Positions 59,176 to 64,000 of a stretch of 64,000 nucleotides of DNA are shown here, piece after piece (positions within the stretch are counted from its first letter, which is position 1; each line of letters opens with the position of its first letter). Position numbers and translations under genes: made by a program. Source of the stretch: Dactylis glomerata (Eukaryota > Streptophyta > Magnoliopsida > Poales > Poaceae); contig QXEO01000464.1 of assembly GCA_007115705.1 (NCBI GenBank), positions 9,614,719-9,678,718 on the forward strand, given 5' to 3'. The notes beneath the pieces are model-generated. The model was not told where the DNA came from and ran no database searches. It saw only the letters and a list, made by a program, of their open reading frames with translations.

Positions 59176-61004
59176 ATCTCATCCCATCCCCATCATCGCT
59201 TTGCTTCCTCCGTAGGTCGTGCCGCTCCCATCTCTTCCCCAGCTCGCCTTGCTCTGGTTCCTCCGCCAGCTCGCGTACTCTGCCCTCCCGCCTCGCGTTA
59301 GATCTTCCACAACACCGCATCCTCCAATTTACTGTCTCGTGCAGCGGCAGCATGAAGCTTCTGAAGCGAGGAGACACCGTGGCAGAACTGAGTGTGGTCG
59401 GCCGAAGTAGGCGTCTATGGCGTTTTGGTGTCTGCTTCCACCGAATCCGTGGGTCATTGGCTGGTTCCACTGAATTGAGCCATGGGGAGAGGTTGCCGTT
59501 CATGAAATTTTGGTTGGCTCGTTGGCCGACACATGTCTTCAGGGAAAGTTGTATGCTTGATGGTACGGAAACAACTATGTGTCATTCTACACTGCCCTGG
59601 ATACAACATGTCTAATTTCTTCTCAATTTCATAGTGGAAGCGGTACCCTGCAAGCAATTGAGTATGATTTTTCCATCGACAGATTGCAATTTATTCATAT
59701 CGATCTGTGATGCTATCTTGTGATTTCCCATGCCATGTCTATAAGCTGGCAAGACAAAACAAATAGTTCCGGATGAAACTGTTTTGTACGTCAAATGAAG
59801 ATGCACTCACATGCTGGAGGCAAGCATAGCCAATTCTAATTTCAAACTTTTATGCTTCTAACATAGATGAGTTATACTTACATAGCACTAGTTGTGTGCT
59901 TCGGTTATTCTGTGTTTCCAATACTGATTGGTTATATTGAGATAGACCAATTCCGTGCATATAGTTCAAATATCTATGCTTCCATTACATATGGTTTATG
60001 TTTCTATAGCACTAACTCTTGCTTCCGTATATCCATACTTCCTATGTGTCTCTATGCTTTTCTTTGGTCTAGTACCATTGTAATTTAAATATTGCCTTTG
60101 TGTTACTAGTTATGATTCAGTCTTCAAAGCTTTATGTCAAGATGACATAAACTGATGCTTCCAAACTATGTATATGTTTCTTCCAAAAGTCTTACCTTTT
60201 TGGATTTGTTCAAATTCTCAATAGCATTGTATTCTAAACATTCTGTCATGCCTCCTACATTTTACATATATGTTGCTCATGATTCAAGTTAACACATTCC
60301 ATATTATCTTTTTGTCCCAGTGAAGTGCTTCGGCTTCGACGACGATGATGATGAGCACGTCGAGGTCAAGATTATATGTTGGTCAATGTGCTGCTCCTAG
60401 TTCCTCGGCACCCTTCACCTGTGGGTGTAGGCACTCCCGGAGGGAGGGAGGTTTTACCCGCAGCTGCAACATGAGGCCGTTGATGAGGACATCAATTGGC
60501 CTATGCTGTTCCTTGCTGACAATGTCCTCACTTCTCGTGGCTGCCACTCCAATCTTATCGACAAAACATCTATCTACACATCAAGCGTGTTTCTATGGTT
60601 TGGCTGGCGTGTTAACGACTCTCTTGCAATGTAGACTAGTGCTTCAATGATCTTGTAGGCCTGTATACAAAAGCGAATTCTGATATTACGGGAAGCAAAA
60701 GCCATTTCATCTGGAAGCAAATTAGATCCTCTTATGTAGCAATGATGATAGAAAATAATTGTTTCAATGGAAGCAAATACTATTTGCTCTGAAAGATAAA
60801 TGTATGCTATATTGAAGCAATGTTGGCAGAAATTACAAGCAAACACTATTTCTTGTGTAAGTTGTTGGAACAATGTTGATACAAACAAATGTTTGGTAAA
60901 TCTTTCTAAATTGAAAATGAATTTATAGAAGAATAAAAACCTACTGTTATCTGGAAGCAAACTTGTTCGACAGCAGAAGCAAAATATTTACCAAACATTT
61001 GACG
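59176..61004. other. Unclassified insert between the LINE parts
   Basis: 59176-59400 is C-rich and leader-like, followed by a short ORF (59352-59615, 87 aa) that I do not recognise. Between 59.43 and 60.34 kb the word tgcttc recurs; between 60.69 and 60.98 kb its complement gaagca recurs. At 60315-60330 an acceptor-like tttttgtcccag precedes gtgcttcgg and an Asp-rich short frame. No transposon termini were found. Confidence 0.35.
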
Positions 61005-61560
61005 CAAGTATTAATACTTGTTCCACGATCCAACTCTATGAATGTGACCTCGTTTAAAGGTTTTGCCAGCCACATTGCTTCGCCAAGTAAAGGATGATCT
61101 TTTCTTTGCAAATGCTTTCAGAATATTACCGTATAGGTAGTACTTTTCCCTTAGAACCTGAGCACATAAAGATCCTGGCTTATTAATTAATCTCCATACC
61201 TGTTTATCAAGCATGGCTAGATTAAAGCAATGGAGATCTCTGAATCCCATGCACCCATTTTCTCGGGTACACAGATCTTCCACCATGAAAACCAATGCGT
61301 CTTTTTTCTGTTTATCTGAATCACCCCACTAGAAGGATGACATTGCATCATATATTTTCTTTACATAGGCTCTTTGGCAATTTAAAAATACTCATAGAAA
61401 ACATTGAAATAGATTGTATTATAGCTTCTCTTTCCACCCCTTCGGTCTATGTATGATTCTTTTCCAGAAAATAGACCCACCATGCTCGGTTGCATCACAT
61501 CCACATTTCGGGCTGAAGAAGATGCTACACTTGGAAACACTCACCATTTGTCCTGTTTTG
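61005..61560 (-). pseudogene. L1-like LINE reverse transcriptase C-terminal part
   Basis: The minus strand reads Ser-Lys-Cys-Ser-Ile-Phe-Phe-Ser-Pro near 61530. After broken sequence it gives Phe-Trp-Trp-Gly and Gly-Phe-Arg-Asp-Leu-His-Cys-Phe-Asn-Leu-Ala-Met-Leu blocks, with the last 94 codons open (61295-61011). These are the conserved region downstream of the RT catalytic motif in plant L1-like ORF2. The catalytic motif itself is not present. The rest of the ORF lies at 56218-56765. Confidence 0.8.
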
Positions 61561-61879
61561 GGTTTCTCTTGTCTAGAATAAATTCTAAATTCTTCAAAAA
61601 GAAAAAATCAGCTTTGTTGCATATTCTAAGCAATGTTCCCCACAACAATGTAGTATATATTTATATAAACTGGGTTACACACTGGCATTATTACAAATGA
61701 ACTTAATTAGTACTGTACTAAAGAATATATGATTGACCCTATAGAAAATTAGTACCAAATCTTCAGGCTTGAAAGACTCATCGAAACGTTCATTGACGCA
61801 AGTATTGCAGGCATCCGTCCGTTGCACGAAGCACCGAGAGAAATTCTCGACTCAATCGTTGGTGTTGTGTCCGATCGAA
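61561..61879. other. Spacer between LINE fragment and CAF1-like gene
   Basis: AT-rich with no recognised gene; the right part is presumably the 3' untranslated region of the CAF1-like gene. The 13-mer tgacgcaagtatt at 61795-61807 also occurs at 61000-61012. Confidence 0.4.
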
Positions 61880-62758
61880 CTAGCATTGCAGGCGTTGAAG
61901 CCGGCCTCCATATTTCCTTACGTTGTTGCATCCGAACTCTCTGTTCTCCAAGCTCCTGAATACCTGGAGCGCGCGTACGCTGGCGGCAGCGGCGAGCCTC
62001 GGGCTCATCCAGGGCGGATGAAGGCCGAGGAGGGCGGCGATGCGCTCCAAGCCAACCGGCAACGTCGGGCAGTCGGCCGCCATCGTCGCGACATCGTAGA
62101 CCTCGCTGCCGAGGAACTGCCCGACGGCTCCGACGAAGCTGGTCATGTCGTGCGGCAGCGGAATACCGCCGGTGACGATCTTGAGCAGGTAGGCGACGTG
62201 GTAGGCGCCGGCGTAGGTGATCCACGACAGGCCGCGCCGGGGCCCGAACAGGCCGGAGCCCAGTAGCATGGCGCCGAGGATACCGGCATCCACACCGTGG
62301 TTCGCGTGCGTGTCGAGGTCGAGGCCGCGGTCGGCGAGATAGTCGAGGGACTTCTCATCGTGCGGGTCGGCGAGGCGGCGGAAGTCGCGGAGGTTGAACT
62401 CCCAGGCGAAGCTCTGGCCGTGGTAGTCGCAGATGGTGATCCCGACCTGGAGCGGCTTCAGGGCGTCGACGTTAGCCTTAACGAGGGCGTAGCGCTGCTC
62501 CGCGGTGAGGGCGTTCTGGTCCTTGCCGGAGAGGTGGATGAGGCCCGGGTAGTGCACGTTGACGGCGACGTAGCGGGCTCCCCTGGCGAAGAGTTGGAGG
62601 CTGACCGACTCTTCCGCGAAGTTCCAGGCCCACACGGGTTGCGCCTGGATGGCGACGTGCGGCGGCGGCATGGGGACGGCATTGTAGAACGGCGGCGGCG
62701 GATACACGCGGCCGTAGAAAGAAGGCGCCGGCGTTGGAATCATCGGCATCGGAAACAT
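61880..62758 (-). CDS. CAF1-like (CCR4-associated factor 1 family) protein lacking the DEDD catalytic acids
   Basis: Intact single exon of 292 aa, with ATG at 62756-62758 and TAG at 61880-61882; plant CAF1 genes are usually intronless and of this size. CAF1/POP2 proteins are DEDD-type poly(A) exonucleases of the CCR4-NOT complex that shorten mRNA tails. Family blocks are present: Lys-Ala-Asn-Val-Asp-Ala-Leu (94-100), Trp-Glu-Phe-Asn (119-122), Gly-Val-Asp-Ala (155-158), Ser-Trp-Ile-Thr-Tyr (178-182) and Gly-Leu-Glu-Arg-Ile-Ala (236-241). The first motif, normally Asp-x-Glu, reads Asn67-Val-His69; the third acid is His187; the fourth lies in an Ala/Ser stretch near 259-260. I infer a catalytically inactive relative or a decaying paralog that has kept its frame. 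The N-terminus (1-40) is Pro-rich. Confidence 0.85.
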   Translation of the reverse strand: MFPMPMIPTPAPSFYGRVYPPPPFYNAVPMPPPHVAIQAQPVWAWNFAEESVSLQLFARGARYVAVNVHYPGLIHLSGKDQNALTAEQRYALVKANVDALKPLQVGITICDYHGQSFAWEFNLRDFRRLADPHDEKSLDYLADRGLDLDTHANHGVDAGILGAMLLGSGLFGPRRGLSWITYAGAYHVAYLLKIVTGGIPLPHDMTSFVGAVGQFLGSEVYDVATMAADCPTLPVGLERIAALLGLHPPWMSPRLAAAASVRALQVFRSLENREFGCNNVRKYGGRLQRLQC

Positions 62759-62855
62759 GACTAATAATCAATGTCGACGATGCGTTGCTGTTTTTCCGTT
62801 TTTCGATGATGCGTTGCTGGGTGTTATTGTGCCAAAGCTGTTCTGAGTACTCATA

Positions 62856-63017
62856 TACTCCCTCCGTTTCAAAATATAAGATGTTTTAGGTTTATGAAGC
62901 AAACGTATTTAGACATGTTTTAGTGTGTATATTCAAATGAACCTACACACTAAAAGATATCTAAATACATTTGCTTCACAAAACTAAAACATCTTATATT
63001 TTGAAACGAAGGGAGTA
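62856..63017. mobile_element. Stowaway MITE, 158 bp
   Basis: The element is 62858-63015, with long inverted repeats (ctccctccgtttcaaaatat against atattttgaaacgaagggag) and a TA on each side. It begins 99 bp upstream of the ATG of the CAF1-like gene, so it lies in its 5' leader or promoter. Confidence 0.92.
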
Positions 63018-63375
63018 TATAGAACAGAACAATTGTAGCTGGAGTCGGATACGGTCTGAATCGGCCGATAATCGGTGAACAAGTCGATTTCTATATGTGT
63101 TAGAAATCACCGCGATCTTGTGTTTGATTCGGATTAGGAGACTATAACCGATTCGTTTTGGTGCCAGAAGAAAAAGAGAGATGAGGCTCGTGGCGATCCG
63201 GCGCTAGCCGTCGGCTCCGATTTAGGGAGAAAATCGGACGTCTTGCCAGTTGCCACCGTCCAGTCAACATAAACTCACCTTCAAATTTGTCTATTGCTAT
63301 AATTCAGAACAGCTTACTATTTGGTTCACAAACTGAAGCACGAAGCTATAAGTCAGGGAAGTCTAAATACAGAGC
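63018..63375. other. Spacer between the PAI last exon and the CAF1-like gene
   Basis: No gene was recognised. It should contain the 3' untranslated region of the PAI gene at its right side and promoter sequence of the CAF1-like gene at its left. The words atcggccgataatcgg near 63060 recall those at 46.26 kb. Confidence 0.4.
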
Positions 63376-63604
63376 TCACAGGGAGCTCAAAGATTGTACA
63401 CTTCTCATGAAGGACGATATTCTATTCGGGTCCTTATTTATACCATCAGGAGAACATATTCCACTGCTAACATCCAGGCCATTTGGTTTTAGAGCAGAAG
63501 CGGCTTGGCAAACATTGTCCGCATGAAGGCCGCCTGCTAACAGCCAGCCATTCTTGCTTTTGGCCGGCGGCATTCGAAATTTCTCCCAGTTGAATCCTTT
63601 GCCA
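63376..63604 (-). CDS. Phosphoribosylanthranilate isomerase (PAI/TrpF type), last exon
   Basis: The minus strand has an acceptor ctgtttgcag ending at 63605, then 75 complete codons and TGA at 63376-63378. The exon starts in a split codon. The product is the C-terminal quarter of a TrpF barrel: Gly-Lys-Gly-Phe-Asn-Trp, then Leu-Leu-Ala-Gly-Gly-Leu, Asp-Asn-Val, Leu-Asp-Val-Ser-Ser-Gly-Ile (phosphate-binding loop) and a Lys-Asp-Pro-x-Arg-Ile tail, close to plant PAI. The enzyme converts phosphoribosylanthranilate to CdRP in plastid tryptophan synthesis. Upstream exons lie beyond the window, so integrity of the whole gene cannot be judged. The CAF1-like gene starts 617 bp downstream on the same strand. 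Confidence 0.85.
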
Positions 63605-64000
63605 CTGCAAACAGAGCCAGAACGATTTATTAGACCTAAAAATTCAGGTGAATATATGTTTCCAGACAAAAAAAAATTACATAGTAATAACTATTCATGT
63701 GGACCAATGTAGAAGAAAAAGTATTTTTGTGAGAAAGTATATCAAAAGAAGCAATATACATGTGTGTATATCCACCACGCACACTAGTACTTGTCATGCG
63801 TCGCACACTTCGCCACTGGACACACAAGTGCTCACTCTGTTTAAAGATTGGCTCAATGTCTATCCTATGAACCAAACCCTTGCAGGACCCCTACTCAGAC
63901 TACTAGACCCAGATAGAATCCATTGTAAAGAAATATTGTTCTTCTTTGGTTGGTAGTTGGTATGTTCAACAAGAGCTTCACTAGTCTCCATTGTTAACTA
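63605..64000 (-). other. Intron of the PAI gene
   Basis: No further PAI exon was recognised on the minus strand up to the window end, so the last intron is longer than 395 bp. AT-rich, with stops in all minus frames near the exon. Confidence 0.55.

Noticed and set aside
61749..62225. 158-codon minus-strand ORF
   Set aside because: Frame-shifted shadow of the CAF1-like gene, Arg-rich as expected from the wrong frame.
62297..62764. 155-codon plus-strand ORF
   Set aside because: It is antisense to the CAF1-like gene; GC-rich codons make the opposite frame open. No domain of its own.
1..64000. CRISPR arrays, rRNA operons, bacterial-type operators or terminators
   Set aside because: None seen. 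The sequence is plant nuclear DNA and its repeats are transposon-derived.

Overview
The window looks like intergenic DNA of a Triticeae grass (wheat, barley, Aegilops or rye type). It is dominated by nested LTR retrotransposons. Several copies share one Athila-type Ty3/gypsy LTR whose outer end reads tgatacgtctcaaacgta on the minus strand, and there are BARE/Angela-like Ty1/copia LTRs. Stowaway and hAT MITEs, Helitrons and an L1-like LINE are also present. Only the right-hand 2 kb (about 61.9-63.6 kb) looks like host genes.

Layout: 1-403 is the end of an Athila-type LTR. 405-8232 is a broken Tat-lineage Ty3/gypsy element on the plus strand with protease, RT, two RNase H domains and integrase. 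A solo LTR with a 5-bp target duplication (5245-6786) sits in its 3' region, which also carries an antisense ORF with an AT-hook and a B3-like domain (7601-8194). 8233-19357 is a decayed Ty1/copia array of the form LTR-internal-LTR-internal.

19358-43242 is a nest of three minus-strand members of one Athila-type family. Element A (19358-30492) and element B (30493-43242) carry gag-protease only. Element C (35579-42420) is complete, has 1.65-kb LTRs and the duplication agcat, and sits inside the LTR of B. C carries an unrelated 139-aa ORF where A and B have gag-protease. A 3992-bp solo LTR (25901-29892, duplication cacat) interrupts the LTR of A.

43243-49692 is a second, diverged Ty1/copia element. 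49693-61560 is a minus-strand L1-like LINE remnant split by three things: a head-to-tail composite of three non-autonomous Helitrons (49918-56216, with a hAT MITE inside), an unclassified insert, and within that insert a complete 2.3-kb small LTR element with 187/188-bp LTRs (56869-59170).

At the right end are an intact single-exon CAF1-like gene that has lost every DEDD catalytic acid (61880-62758), a Stowaway MITE 99 bp upstream of its start, and the last exon of phosphoribosylanthranilate isomerase (63376-63604), all read from the minus strand. No functional cooperation between these genes can be read from the sequence. The retroelement proteins are all broken, except the small ORF of element C.
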